Assembly (NCBI GenBank): GCA_034439655.1
Contig: JAWXAU010000031.1
Location: 1 to 56,722, forward strand
Reading direction: 5' to 3'
Origin: Bacteroidota bacterium
Lineage (GTDB): Bacteria > Bacteroidota > Bacteroidia > UKL13-3
Length of the DNA: 56,722 nt
A program made the translations under genes and the position numbers. The stretch's first letter is position 1, and each line of letters begins with the position of its first letter. The notes beneath the pieces are model-generated. The model saw nothing but the letters and a program-made list of their open reading frames with translations, searched no databases and was not told where the DNA came from. This document shows positions 16,877-27,453 of this stretch, piece by piece.

Positions 16877-17398
16877 CTATTCATAATTTTTGCAATGATT
16901 TTCCATACCCACATTTGCGAATAATACCAATTCTTCGTTATCATTCGGTAGCGAAATATTTTTTTAAAATCGCAATCCTAATTTTTCAAGTAGCTTAGGA
17001 GATTGTTTGTTTTCCTTCATTGTAATAGCAACAATTCTTTCATTTTTCAAATTTTAAAAAGCATCATCCAAAATTGCTTTTGCCGATTCATACGCATATC
17101 CTTTTTCTTCATATTCTGGCAAAAAAGCAAAGCCGATATCATTATCCTCCAACCCCTCTCTTTTCAGCAAACCACAAATCCCAATTGGGGTATCATTATT
17201 TTTCAATGCCACTTTGTATAATCCAAAGCCATGAATTTCATAGCTTTTTATTGGGCCATTGATAATATAATTTTGGGCATCATCCAAATTCTTAATATCC
17301 CTGTCGCCAATATATTTAAGCCAAGTAGGACTGTTCAGAAGTTCGAAAATAAATTGGCTGTCATCTGCCTGCAAAGCCTCGATACTTAATCGTTCAGT
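16877..17398 (-). pseudogene. GNAT acetyltransferase (RimJ/RimL type), inactivated by in-frame stops
   Basis: One continuous frame encodes TERLSIEALQADDSQFIFEL, then GFGLYKVALKNNDTPIGICGL and GYAYESAKAILDDAF (the acetyl-CoA binding region). An in-frame TAA follows, then NLKNERIVAITMKENKQSPK and LLEKLGLRF, a second in-frame TAA, and KNISLPNDNEELVLFA. The order is that of a full ~165-residue GNAT enzyme. No standard start codon lies before TERL, so the beginning is also damaged. Substitutions and not indels did the damage, which points to true decay. Confidence 0.85.
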
Positions 17399-17692
17399 AA
17401 CTCAATGCCCGCAAATGTCGGGATTACTTAGAACTTTAGGAGAAAATGAAACATATATATGCTCAGAACATATTATGAACTAAGATGTCCGAGTCACCCT
17501 GCAAGCTTGCGGGGCCGCCAACCACAACCCAAGCAGAAAATGACAATGCATCTGGATTTTAATTTGACACAGGAAACTGAATGGCCACAATATATTTATG
17601 CCCCTTATCTGACATAGTTTCAATTACTTTAAAATATTGAAGCAACCCTTTGTAAAAAAAATTGTCTATTAAACTTAAGCAATTACTAAAAC

Positions 17693-20560
17693 ATGAAAAA
17701 ACTCATTTACGCAATCCTAATTTGTTTCGTTTCTCTCACTACCTTTCAAAAAGCAAAAGCACAAGTTTGTTGGGCAAAGGCAATCCCTTATGCAACTTTT
17801 TGGGACAGTTGTTCCAATAATAAAGCATCACTCAACGCTTATATCTATTTCAAAGTAAGCACAAGCTGTTTTAAATATGAATGGACAGTAAACGGAAATG
17901 TGGTGGATAGTAACTATCTGCTGCATTATAATATTACCCAAAATGGTTCTTACAATGTTTGTATCAAAATAAAAGATACCTGTAATAATTGTGATACCAC
18001 CATTTGCAGCAAACGCACGATTACCTGTTTTAACTCAACTTGCAACTGGGCTGCCCGTTATCCCAATACTTATTTTAAAGACACTTGTTATAGTGACACT
18101 GGAAGGTTGACAGGATATGTTTCTTTTAATAGCAATTTAAGTAAATGTTTTAAGTATGCATGGACACTAAATGGGAATAGCATTGGCACAAATTCATTAT
18201 ATATTTTATATAATGTTACACAAAACGGAACTTATAACCTTTGCTGTAAAGTAACCGACACCTGTAATAATTGTGATACAACATTTTGTAGTAGCCGTGT
18301 TATTAGTTGTATCAGTAATAAAACTTGTAACTGGGCAACACGAAATCCTTATGCAACTTTTTGGGACAGTTGCACAAGCGGTGCCCAATCGTTGAATGCA
18401 TATATAGTATTTAAAAATTACAGCACCAGTTGTTTCAAATATAAATGGAGCGTTAACGGAACTTTAGTAGATAGTAATAAATATATTTTCAACTATCAAA
18501 TTACACAAAATGGTACCTACGAATTATGTGTAAAAATAATTGATACCTGTAATAATTGTGATACCACCATTTGCAGCAAACGCACCATTACCTGTTTTGG
18601 TAATAACTCAACTTGCAATTGGGCAAGTAGATATCCATATTTAAATCACTTTGATACCTGTACCAGCACGGTGCAATCGCTTAATGCTTATGTAGCTTTT
18701 AAATATAGTACAAGTTGTTTTAAATATCAATGGACTGTAAATGGGAATAGTGCCGGCACCAATTCGAATTATATTAATTATTCAATCAAACAAAATGGTA
18801 CTTATGAAGTATGTATTAAAATAACGGATACTTGCAATAAATGCGATACCACTATATGCAGCAAACGCACTTTCAGTTGTTTTGGTAACAATTCTAACTG
18901 TAATTGGGCTAGTAAGTATACATATACCTATTTCTGGGATACCTGTAATAATACAACCCAGTCGCTAAATGGTTATGTATCTTTCCAAAGCAGTAGCAGC
19001 AGTTGCTTCAAATATTTGTGGACGGTGAATGGGAATAAGGTCGGGACTGGATATAAATTTAATTATCCTATCAGCCAAAATGGTTATTATAATGTGTGCA
19101 TAAAAGTAATGGACACCTGCAATAATTGTGATACCACCATTTGCAGCAAACGCAACATTACCTGTATCGGTAGCAGCTCGAAATGCGATTGGGCAAGTCA
19201 AAAAGTATATACATATTTCTGGGATACTTGTAATAATACCACCCAGTCGCTCAATGGATATGTATCATTCCAAAACAGTGGTAGCAGTTGTTTCAAATAT
19301 TTGTGGACAGTAAATGGAAATGTTGTGGGCAAGGGGCTTAAATTTAATTATCCAATAAGTCAAAACGGTTATTATAATGTATGTTTAAAAATTACGGATA
19401 CTTGTAATAATTGTGATACCACTATTTGCAGCAAACGCTCAATTACTTGTTTCGGAAGTAGCTCTACTTGCAATTGGGCCAGTAAATACCCTTATGTATA
19501 TATTTGGGATAGTTGTAATTCTAAATCAAATACAATCAATGCCTATGTTTCATTTAAAGCGAAAGGATGTTTTAAATATCAATGGAAAGTTGCAGGAAAC
19601 AGTGCAGGTAATGACTATTTAATGCAGTATGCTATAACCAAAAACGGGACATATATAGTATGTGTGAAGGTAACCGATACCTGCAATAATTGTGACACCG
19701 TTATTTGTGTTTCGCATGTGGTAACCTGCTTTACCAATAATACTACCTGTAACTGGGCATCTCGCTACCCCTATACTTATTTTAAAGATACGTGTAAAAA
19801 TGGCTCTGCTAGTTTGATAGGAAATATTTCATTCAATAGTAATTTAGCCAAGTGTTTTAAATATCAATGGTCAGTGAATGGTTATGATAAAGGTACTAAT
19901 ATAGCTTACTTTAATTATTCAGTTACACAAAATGGCACTTATAATATTTGCGTGAAAGTAACCGATACCTGTAATAACTGCGATACCACTTTCTGCAGTT
20001 CACTTGTTGTCACTTGTTTAGGAAACAGTAACAAATGTAATTGGGCCAGTAAAACACCTCATGTATATGTGTGGGATAGTTGTAAATCAAGTATATCTTC
20101 TGTGAATGCCTATGTGTCGTTTAAAGTAAATGGATGTTACAAATACCAGTGGACTGTAAATGGAAACAGTGCAGGCAATGGTTATATACTGAAATATGCA
20201 ATTTTTAATAATGGCACTTATAAAATATGTGTGAAGGTGACTGATACTTGCAATAATTGCGATACTACCATATGTACTTCACGTACCATTAATTGCTTTA
20301 ATGGACTCAACTATATAGACCAAACAGAGGGAATAAAAATATATCCTAATCCTACACAAGGTATCGTTAAACTTGAGTGGAATAAAGGTAATAGCTCTTA
20401 TGTAATATATAATGTTGCGGGGCAAAGTTTATCAACAGGCAACTTAACCAATGGGGCTCAAACGCTTGATTTATCAGCATACCCAACAGGCTTATATATT
20501 TTACAAGTAAAAACAGCCGATGCAAACATAAGCAAAAAGATATTCTTGCAAAAGGACTAA
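17693..20560 (+). CDS. cysteine-rich nine-repeat exported protein with T9SS type A sorting domain
   Basis: 955 residues. The signal peptide is MKKLIYAILICFVSLTTFQKAKAQ. Nine tandem units of about 95 residues follow. Each opens CNWASxxPYxYFWDTC, has a core CFKYxWTVNGN and ISQNGTYNVCIKVTDTC, and closes NNCDTTICSKRTITC. Each unit has about seven cysteines, so the protein should be disulfide-rich outside the cell. The unit resembles a PKD/Ig-like sandwich. The last ~75 residues are the sorting domain (IKIYPNPTQGIVKLEW, then LDLSAYPTGLYILQV). Likely a surface or matrix protein; the ligand is unknown. A terminator follows directly. Confidence 0.9.
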   Translation: MKKLIYAILICFVSLTTFQKAKAQVCWAKAIPYATFWDSCSNNKASLNAYIYFKVSTSCFKYEWTVNGNVVDSNYLLHYNITQNGSYNVCIKIKDTCNNCDTTICSKRTITCFNSTCNWAARYPNTYFKDTCYSDTGRLTGYVSFNSNLSKCFKYAWTLNGNSIGTNSLYILYNVTQNGTYNLCCKVTDTCNNCDTTFCSSRVISCISNKTCNWATRNPYATFWDSCTSGAQSLNAYIVFKNYSTSCFKYKWSVNGTLVDSNKYIFNYQITQNGTYELCVKIIDTCNNCDTTICSKRTITCFGNNSTCNWASRYPYLNHFDTCTSTVQSLNAYVAFKYSTSCFKYQWTVNGNSAGTNSNYINYSIKQNGTYEVCIKITDTCNKCDTTICSKRTFSCFGNNSNCNWASKYTYTYFWDTCNNTTQSLNGYVSFQSSSSSCFKYLWTVNGNKVGTGYKFNYPISQNGYYNVCIKVMDTCNNCDTTICSKRNITCIGSSSKCDWASQKVYTYFWDTCNNTTQSLNGYVSFQNSGSSCFKYLWTVNGNVVGKGLKFNYPISQNGYYNVCLKITDTCNNCDTTICSKRSITCFGSSSTCNWASKYPYVYIWDSCNSKSNTINAYVSFKAKGCFKYQWKVAGNSAGNDYLMQYAITKNGTYIVCVKVTDTCNNCDTVICVSHVVTCFTNNTTCNWASRYPYTYFKDTCKNGSASLIGNISFNSNLAKCFKYQWSVNGYDKGTNIAYFNYSVTQNGTYNICVKVTDTCNNCDTTFCSSLVVTCLGNSNKCNWASKTPHVYVWDSCKSSISSVNAYVSFKVNGCYKYQWTVNGNSAGNGYILKYAIFNNGTYKICVKVTDTCNNCDTTICTSRTINCFNGLNYIDQTEGIKIYPNPTQGIVKLEWNKGNSSYVIYNVAGQSLSTGNLTNGAQTLDLSAYPTGLYILQVKTADANISKKIFLQKD

Positions 20561-20594
20561 GAAGGCAGCGAATAATAAATAATTAATTGGAAAA

Positions 20595-20622
20595 AGTCAG
20601 GCATTTATGTCTGGCTTTTTTT
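20595..20622 (+). terminator. rho-independent terminator
   Basis: AGTCAGGCAT pairs with ATGTCTGGCT (two G-T pairs), followed by a T run. It lies 35 bp after the stop of the nine-repeat protein. Confidence 0.8.
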
Positions 20623-20756
20623 GTGCGAATCGGCGAAGTTGTGTCGAGTGGAAAACACCCGAAACTGCACAATAGCATTCTGCTCCATACAGCTATGATG
20701 CCTTAACTTTGTAACGATATACCACAATGAAGAACCTTTTTTGTTCCCTTTTCAAT

Positions 20757-20921
20757 TTATATAAATCCGTCCATACCACTATTGTTTCCATTAATTTCAA
20801 TTTGAATTCTAAGGTCACCTTCTTTTCTATTTTTGTTAGCTTCTATATTTTTGTCTTCAATCTGTTTTTCAATTTCGAAACAATGATAATGATAAATTGG
20901 AATTAAAATAACAGTTGCCAT
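20757..20921 (-). CDS. possible 54-residue protein
   Basis: Starts MATVILIPIYHYHCFEIEKQ, then IEANKNRKEGDLRIQIEING, and ends at a TAA. The residue mix is protein-like and the frame is too short for most gene finders. No family is recognised. It may be the tail of a lost gene. It lies in the 750-bp gap between two convergent exported-protein genes, next to palindromic copy B. Confidence 0.25.
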   Translation of the reverse strand: MATVILIPIYHYHCFEIEKQIEDKNIEANKNRKEGDLRIQIEINGNNSGMDGFI

Positions 20922-20952
20922 ATTTCGAATGTCGCCAGTATCAATATATAAT

Positions 20953-21080
20953 TATACCATTCTTAAACTAAAATAGTCTTTGGACTATTTTAGTTTAAGA
21001 ATGGTAATGCCGAACTAATCCCGAAAGCATTCGGGATTAGTCCCTTTCTTTTGGACTATTATATATTGAGTTTCGGTATA
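20953..21080 (+). repeat. dispersed palindromic element, copy B
   Basis: ATACCATTCTTAAACTAAAA to TTTCGGTAT. The first hairpin differs from the other copies: its tip is AAATAGTCTTTGGACTATTT in place of the CCGCCTGTGGCGG tip. The CCCGAAAGCATTCGGG hairpin and the GGACTATTATATATTGAG end are conserved. Confidence 0.8.
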
Positions 21081-21315
21081 AATTTGAACCCATAAGGACA
21101 AGAGGTATTATATATAATACTTTTTTCAAAGATTCTTAAAAGGATCAGATGACTTTTAATAATACCAAAGGTACGCTGCTCATAACTGCTATTCGTCGCG
21201 GCGAACTAACTTCTAACTTCCAGGTATAAAGTACGCGTCAGCACTTTTAACTTCCTACCGCTTTGTACTTTTATAGCCGTAAGTGTCCCCCATTCTCAGC
21301 GTCGAACCAAATCCA

Positions 21316-24300
21316 CTACCTTATCAAATGCACCGTACCATTATAATGAAACCATTTACCTTCAAAGTTTCTGATATTCACTTGGTATACATATACATCT
21401 ACTTGGCATTCCTCATCTTTAAATTTTCCATCCCATCCAGGTAAGCGGTCTTTTGAGTAGAAAACATTTTCGCCCCAACGATTAAAAATATATATTTCAA
21501 ACTCACTATAATTACTTGCCTCAACCCAAAAACGGTTGTTCTTAATGGGGCCAAATGGATCGGGCGTAAACGCATTGGGTATAAATACGAGCATCTCAGG
21601 CCCTATACGCACAGTCTGTTCGGTTGAGTCCACGCAGCCATATTCGGTGGTGGCTTTCATAAAAACTATATAAGTTCCTGTATCGGTATTTGCATACCAA
21701 TAGGTTGGATTTTTATCGGTAGAGGTTCCATTTAATGGGTCACCGAATTTCCATTCCCATTTGGTACTGTCAGTTACAAATTTACTTAAATTAGCAAATC
21801 TAATTCGGGGCAATGCAATGGTAGCTTTTCTAGGTTTGGGTTCGAAGTCGGCAATGGGGTTTGGATAAACTTCTACTATATTATTCCATACCATAGTGCT
21901 ATCGCAACCTTGTGGCGATGTAACTGTTAATGTTACAGTAAATTTAATTACTTGATTGGTTTTATTAATATATAAATGTTTTACAGAGTCTTTGTCGGCG
22001 GTAGTTGCATTATTTAAAGTACCACTTGCTGGGTCGCCAAAATCCCAAGTATATATACAATTGGGGATTTGTGAACTGGCTGCAAAAACCGCATCTAATG
22101 GGGAACAGCTCTTTTGCAAAACCAAAGGTGTAGGAACTGGAACTGGAAAAATAAATACGGTATAAGTATCAATTGCCAAATTGCAGACTCCATTGCCAGT
22201 AGTTCTCACTTCTAATAAAAAGAAGCCATTGGTTATATCAGTAGCTGAAGGTATATAACCCGTTATTGTGTCATTTGGTGCAATAAATACACCTCCGCCT
22301 GAACTAAGCCAAGCAACCCCACTAGCATTTTTAAAAGTGCAGCCTACGGTAAAACTTTCACCTGCACAAAGTGCATTAACGGGTTTAATTTTGACAATTG
22401 GTGGTTCTATCACATTAAGCGTCATAGAGTCCTTGTTTTTACAACCCGTATTTGGGTTAGTATATAAGAAAGTAAGTTTATGTGGACCGATACCCCAGGT
22501 GCCTGGACTAAATGTACTATATGGAGCTATGATAGTGTCTATCATCCATACCACCCCAGGATTATTATACATTGGTAAATTCCAAGGTATACTGTCAAAG
22601 CATATATCACGGTCAGGTTGGATATCAACTAATGGAACTGGGTTAATTGTAATTTGGAAGGTATCAGAAACGGGGCAACCAAATCCATCTACATAAAATA
22701 TAAGATTGGAAGCAACAGGCGAAGCTCCAACATTGTTAGGACTTAAAACAAGTGCAGGGTCGAAGGTACCTAATATAGAATCTAAAACTCCTGTGCCATG
22801 CCAAGTACCTGTGATGGGGCTTGCCTTGGTAAGTTTCCATAAATCCTGAATACCATCGGTGCAGCATAAAGGACTAGGAATTATTCGTGCAACAACAGGA
22901 ATTGGTTTTACAAAAAATGAAAGTGTATCAGATGCTTTACATGAGTTAATATCTACATACTCATAGGTGATAATATGTTGGCCTAATCCTGCTAATTTAG
23001 GTTTGAAATACCAACTTGTACCAGTCTGCACAATACCATTACCACTCCATTTTTGACCAAGTGTTGAAACAGGATTGCCTCCTGCATTGGGGTAGGCTCG
23101 ATTGTCAAGTTTCACAGAATCTTGATTGATACAAATACTCAACGGTTTGATTTTTATCGGGGGCAGTGGGTCAACGATTAATTTAATGGAATCAACTTTT
23201 TTGCAACCATAATTTGTAAAGCAAGTTATAATACAATAGGGCCCATTTTGTTTGGTGCCCCATGCATAGGTTGCTCCTAATTTTTTGATATCAACTTCAT
23301 TTTTCACTGTATCCATACATGATTTTAATAAAGAATCAGTAGCCGACCATTGCCAAGTGCAAATGCTCTTGATACTTTGTCCTGTTATGGAGTCATAGGC
23401 ATTTTTTAAAGTTAGTTTTGTATTATATCCTTTGTCAACACAGCCCTGAAGTATTTCCAAATCCAATTTGGGTGGACTTTTTAAATCAATTTGCACCGTG
23501 TCCCAATTTTCGCATGATACATTATCATAAGTATTAATTCCGTGCAAAACCAATTGGGTTGTTGCGGTAAAAGACATACGTAATGAATCACCAATATGTA
23601 TTAAGTTGCCAGTAGCAAGGTCATACCAAATAATAGAATCGGCACCAGTGGGTTTAATATCTGTATAGTCACCATAGCATTGGTATTTGTCGGGGCCCGC
23701 ATTTAATTTTACTTTGGGATTAAAGAATGCACAAACTGTATCTCTACCCACGCAGCCCGTTGAATCATAAACGGTAGCGACCAAGGTGATAGAGTCCCAC
23801 ACAGTTATATATCTATTAGTGCCAATAGTAGTATTGGTGGCCATGTCAGTCCATATATAAGCTTTCACATTACCCGTGCCATTGTTATCGCCCGCATCGA
23901 AAGTAATACTATCGCCTTTACATACTCTTTTGTCGGGGCCTAAGTATACAGGCGGTGGCGGCATAATAGTCAATATCATAGTATCATACGAAACACAATC
24001 GAAACTGTCTTTTACCATACAAGCAATATAAGTAGAATTGAAAGTGTCTATAGCGAAAGTTGATAATGTATCACCCGCTGCTCCAGGTGACCAAAGGTAT
24101 CTGAAAGGTTTAATACCGTCCGTTACTTTTGCTTTTAATGAAAGGGTTTTACCAGCACATAAGATAGAATCGGGGCCAATATCGACCGATACAAAAGGAG
24201 GTATATCTATGGTATCATCATACGCCATGGTGCAGCCATTTACTGTTACCTCACATCGTATAATATGTTGCCCACTTGTATGAAACTGGTGAACTGTATC

Positions 24301-25683
24301 TTGTACATTATATTTGGAGCCGCCAGGAAAAGGTACAGTCCATTGGTAAGTGAAAATTTCTTTCGCTTTATTGAGATTTAGTGGCGTGGCTTCCATTCTT
24401 AAAAGACCGCATGCCAAGTTAGTATATTTTCTAGATGCTTTGGGATTTTTCTTAACCAAGATAGAATAGCTACGCGAGAATTGACCACTAAGTGGACAAG
24501 CATCGTCTATTGCTTTCACAGTAAAAAAGTAGGGCGTATTGCTTGCATCTTTATCTACTGTTTGCCAACAGAAATCGAACTCCTGTTTTTTGCTGCCATT
24601 GAATTTTGAAGTAAAGGTGCCTTTGGGTATGCCATAATTCCAAGTGAGCCGCACGGTGTCTTTCGAATCTGGGTCGCTCGATTTTATTCCACTGAAACAG
24701 ATGAGATCGCCTGCACACCCTACCTGCGATGCGGAGGGCAAGCTAGGTGCCTTATTGGTGCAGTTGGCCACAATAATTAATTGCATGTCTCGCCGAGTCA
24801 GTCCTATTTGCACCATCTTCCCATTGGAGTCTTTTCGCCATTCTTTCAAATCTATCACCACAACTGCCGATTGTTGTTGCATAGGTTTAAAACATAAGTC
24901 ACCATTTATTGAATCTAATAACCATCCTTTGCAGGTTTTGTCATTGTATTTTTTTGTGGTGGGGAAACCATCATAGTATAAAGGATATTGGTAAGTATAT
25001 GAACCTACATAGGTGCATTTAGAATTCAAGGCATTATATGCAGGAGCCATGTGATAGGATATAGAATCAAAGTTGGAAGTATCGCGTGCTCCATTATTGA
25101 AACATATACAATTGCCCACACAATACATAGCTACTGGGTCATTGGTTAGTGTAGGAGAATTATTGCAGGGAGTTATACAACGATTAAGTTCAGCATACGA
25201 AAAAAAGACTTCCAATGCACAACAAGTATTAATGGCTGCATTGCGGTTAGCCTGAGAGTATGATACCCGAAATTTACAACAATTGGTGCCTGTAAAAACT
25301 ACCGTTTGTGTGAATATTACTTTTTCAATTCCATAAGCAAACGAACAAGCAGCATTGGTACCATTAGGTTTCCCATCGGCATTGCAATTATTGTGGTCGC
25401 ATTTAGAGCAACTGGTTTTACAAACTGGGGTAATATCCTTGCAGGATATTTGGGTCATGGTATAACTGGAGGTATACGAACATCCAATTCCATCTATAGT
25501 CATTTGTATGGGGCTAAGTTGCGAACCTTTACAGTCTTTAAAAACCCGAATAATAAAATCGAAAGTGTCTTTGCCGCGACATGTATACTCAATGTCAGCC
25601 CCCATCATGTGGGTGGCCTTAGTTTCTCTGCATTGGATTATACAAATGAAAAAGAGTAATACAAGTAAATTTTTCTTCATCAA
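21316..25683 (-). CDS. very large exported PKD-type protein with gliding-motility (T9SS type B, CHU_C) C-terminal domain
   Basis: 1455 residues. A signal peptide (MMKKNLLVLLFFICIIQC) is followed by THMMGADIEYTCRG, a typical N-terminus of Bacteroidota gliding-type adhesins. The middle has many Ig/PKD-like units with GPDxxxCxGDS-type openings and two PKD motifs near the end (YTWDFGDP and WEWKFGDP). The last ~90 residues are the CHU_C sorting domain: FIPNAFTPDPFGPIKNNRF, then YIFNRWGENVFYS and GWDGKF. The product should be exported by the T9SS and kept on the surface as an adhesin or matrix protein. The repeats are divergent, unlike the near-identical units of the 1621-residue protein. Confidence 0.9.
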   Translation of the reverse strand: MMKKNLLVLLFFICIIQCRETKATHMMGADIEYTCRGKDTFDFIIRVFKDCKGSQLSPIQMTIDGIGCSYTSSYTMTQISCKDITPVCKTSCSKCDHNNCNADGKPNGTNAACSFAYGIEKVIFTQTVVFTGTNCCKFRVSYSQANRNAAINTCCALEVFFSYAELNRCITPCNNSPTLTNDPVAMYCVGNCICFNNGARDTSNFDSISYHMAPAYNALNSKCTYVGSYTYQYPLYYDGFPTTKKYNDKTCKGWLLDSINGDLCFKPMQQQSAVVVIDLKEWRKDSNGKMVQIGLTRRDMQLIIVANCTNKAPSLPSASQVGCAGDLICFSGIKSSDPDSKDTVRLTWNYGIPKGTFTSKFNGSKKQEFDFCWQTVDKDASNTPYFFTVKAIDDACPLSGQFSRSYSILVKKNPKASRKYTNLACGLLRMEATPLNLNKAKEIFTYQWTVPFPGGSKYNVQDTVHQFHTSGQHIIRCEVTVNGCTMAYDDTIDIPPFVSVDIGPDSILCAGKTLSLKAKVTDGIKPFRYLWSPGAAGDTLSTFAIDTFNSTYIACMVKDSFDCVSYDTMILTIMPPPPVYLGPDKRVCKGDSITFDAGDNNGTGNVKAYIWTDMATNTTIGTNRYITVWDSITLVATVYDSTGCVGRDTVCAFFNPKVKLNAGPDKYQCYGDYTDIKPTGADSIIWYDLATGNLIHIGDSLRMSFTATTQLVLHGINTYDNVSCENWDTVQIDLKSPPKLDLEILQGCVDKGYNTKLTLKNAYDSITGQSIKSICTWQWSATDSLLKSCMDTVKNEVDIKKLGATYAWGTKQNGPYCIITCFTNYGCKKVDSIKLIVDPLPPIKIKPLSICINQDSVKLDNRAYPNAGGNPVSTLGQKWSGNGIVQTGTSWYFKPKLAGLGQHIITYEYVDINSCKASDTLSFFVKPIPVVARIIPSPLCCTDGIQDLWKLTKASPITGTWHGTGVLDSILGTFDPALVLSPNNVGASPVASNLIFYVDGFGCPVSDTFQITINPVPLVDIQPDRDICFDSIPWNLPMYNNPGVVWMIDTIIAPYSTFSPGTWGIGPHKLTFLYTNPNTGCKNKDSMTLNVIEPPIVKIKPVNALCAGESFTVGCTFKNASGVAWLSSGGGVFIAPNDTITGYIPSATDITNGFFLLEVRTTGNGVCNLAIDTYTVFIFPVPVPTPLVLQKSCSPLDAVFAASSQIPNCIYTWDFGDPASGTLNNATTADKDSVKHLYINKTNQVIKFTVTLTVTSPQGCDSTMVWNNIVEVYPNPIADFEPKPRKATIALPRIRFANLSKFVTDSTKWEWKFGDPLNGTSTDKNPTYWYANTDTGTYIVFMKATTEYGCVDSTEQTVRIGPEMLVFIPNAFTPDPFGPIKNNRFWVEASNYSEFEIYIFNRWGENVFYSKDRLPGWDGKFKDEECQVDVYVYQVNIRNFEGKWFHYNGTVHLIR

Positions 25684-26039
25684 GAAACCTTAATATTCAC
25701 AATAATTTAACTTCAAATAAACAATTAAAAAACGATTTAACAAAATTTGTTTTAAAACACTATGACTGTTGGTCTGTGCATTAGGTTGCCTAACTGTGTG
25801 AAACTAGTCTAAAAAATGAATAAATTCTTTTGATATTTAGCCTGCGTAGTTAAGGCCGATAGATATCCTGCGGTGTAGGACACCTACAGCGAAGAATGAG
25901 ATTATAGGCACTCAGCGTAATATTTGTCCCAATCATATCCGAAAAACCCAGAATGGAAGGATAGAAAAAATGTTAAAAAAAGGAATAAATCCTCCACTAT
26001 CTATTTAATTGTATTTGTTTTAGTCTTTTATACTTTCTA
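25684..26039. other. intergenic region, no gene seen
   Basis: Contains a small perfect hairpin, GGTGT-AGG-ACACC, near 25875. Otherwise nothing is supported. Confidence 0.4.
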
Positions 26040-27200
26040 CTATATACTATCTACAATTCCAAACACTTCCTCAACTATCCTTTTATTATATCTTTCGTAA
26101 GTGAAAAGTGGGCCTTGCTTGGTAGCTTCTTTTGAAATGCTTTCCGATAGTGTTCTGTTATCCAAAAGTAATTGAACATTATTTTTTATTTCTTCAGGAG
26201 ATAAGTTTTGCAATACCAATCCGTTTTGCAAATGTTTAATATATTGCGTAAGTGAGGATACATCAGTAACAATCGGTATGCAACCATGTGCAGCCGCTTC
26301 CGAAACTACTTTGGGGAATCCTTCGCTACATTCGGTAGGTAACAATAATAAATGAGCGGCACTATATAATATATTTAATTGTTCACGCCCTAAACTTCCC
26401 GTAAGTTCTATTTTTTTTTCTAAGATTGAAATATGTTTTTTTATCTTTTCAAAATCGAGACCATTTCCTGCTAATTTCACCCAACCAATTTGTTCCCAAT
26501 ATTTATCATCTAGCAAAAGTAAACCTTCAATTAAGCGACCCACTCCTTTTGGTATTTCTATACGTCCAACAAATAGTATATTAAGTTTGTCATTAAATTT
26601 TTTTGATTCGGCTGCTTTGTTTGCTTTCACTAATTCCTGTTCCGAAAAACAAGGATTTTCAAAAGCCAAAACATGTGGCCGCTGGTCAGGCCATTTCCCA
26701 TTTATAGTTACTTTACTGTGCTTGAGACGCAGCATGAAACGTTTTTGGATGTCGTATGATTTTGGTGGATTTTCACTGGCCCAGTTGCCTGCGAATTTGT
26801 GCCAATAATGTCGTTTATGGTCTATAAAATTATATAAAAGTACTAATAAGGAAGGAATAGATGGAGCACGGGTATGCACATATTTGGCATGCTTCAAATG
26901 TTTCCATATCGTGAGCCAATAGGACGGGAGTGCAAAAAGCTGCTTCAATTTATTAACTAATCCATTTCCACCAGATAATTTTAAAGGAATAGCTGTAATT
27001 TTCCCAGTACTATCATAACGGCTCCCTCCCAGTAACATATCAGTTCTATTGAAACCAATCCAAGTAATATTTTCAAAAATTTCAGTTAAATGCTCTACTT
27101 CACGCAGGGTGGCTTCAAAAATGCGTACACCTTGTCCATCGTGGCACATCGGTGAGTCGCTTATAATTAATAGATGTTCTTTTTTGGGCATTTGTATCAT
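26040..27200 (-). CDS. glycosyltransferase family 4 protein
   Basis: 386 residues of a GT-B fold. The N-terminal half starts KKEHLLIISDSPMCHDGQGV. The C-terminal nucleotide-sugar half shows NILFVGRIEIPKGVGRLIEG and the GT4 EX7E motif in CSEGFPKVVSEAAAHGCIPIV (split here by position, about 300-320). It transfers a sugar from a nucleotide donor, probably in cell-surface glycan synthesis. ATG at 27191 is an alternative start. It is transcribed alone and opposite to the clpC-lipB run, with a palindromic repeat in between. Confidence 0.88.
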   Translation of the reverse strand: MIQMPKKEHLLIISDSPMCHDGQGVRIFEATLREVEHLTEIFENITWIGFNRTDMLLGGSRYDSTGKITAIPLKLSGGNGLVNKLKQLFALPSYWLTIWKHLKHAKYVHTRAPSIPSLLVLLYNFIDHKRHYWHKFAGNWASENPPKSYDIQKRFMLRLKHSKVTINGKWPDQRPHVLAFENPCFSEQELVKANKAAESKKFNDKLNILFVGRIEIPKGVGRLIEGLLLLDDKYWEQIGWVKLAGNGLDFEKIKKHISILEKKIELTGSLGREQLNILYSAAHLLLLPTECSEGFPKVVSEAAAHGCIPIVTDVSSLTQYIKHLQNGLVLQNLSPEEIKNNVQLLLDNRTLSESISKEATKQGPLFTYERYNKRIVEEVFGIVDSI

Positions 27201-27328
27201 GCAAAATTATGGGGCAGTAGGCGATATAAAAAATAAAGTTATATAACGGTTCACTTTTATATAGGGGCATTGAATAGGAATAAATCCTTTGAGCAAAGCA
27301 TCATAATAATTGTCAATCTTGGATATAT

Positions 27329-27453
27329 AATACCAATTCTTAATCAAAAATAGTTCTCCGCCTGTGGCGGATTTGGTTTGTAGCATGGTAATGCCGAACT
27401 ACAATACATTTAGTCCCTTTCTTTTGGACTTTTATATATTGAGTGTCGGTATA
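27329..27453 (+). repeat. dispersed palindromic element, copy C
   Basis: ATACCAATTCTTAATCAAAA to GAGTGTCGGTAT. It keeps the CTCCGCCTGTGGCGG hairpin but has lost the CCCGAAAGC hairpin (ACTACAATACATTTAGTCCC instead). A GCCGCGG palindrome lies 25 bp beyond. Confidence 0.8.

Noticed and set aside
22268-22696. 142-residue plus-strand frame inside the CHU_C protein gene
   Set aside because: Antisense frame over repeat codons of a long real gene.
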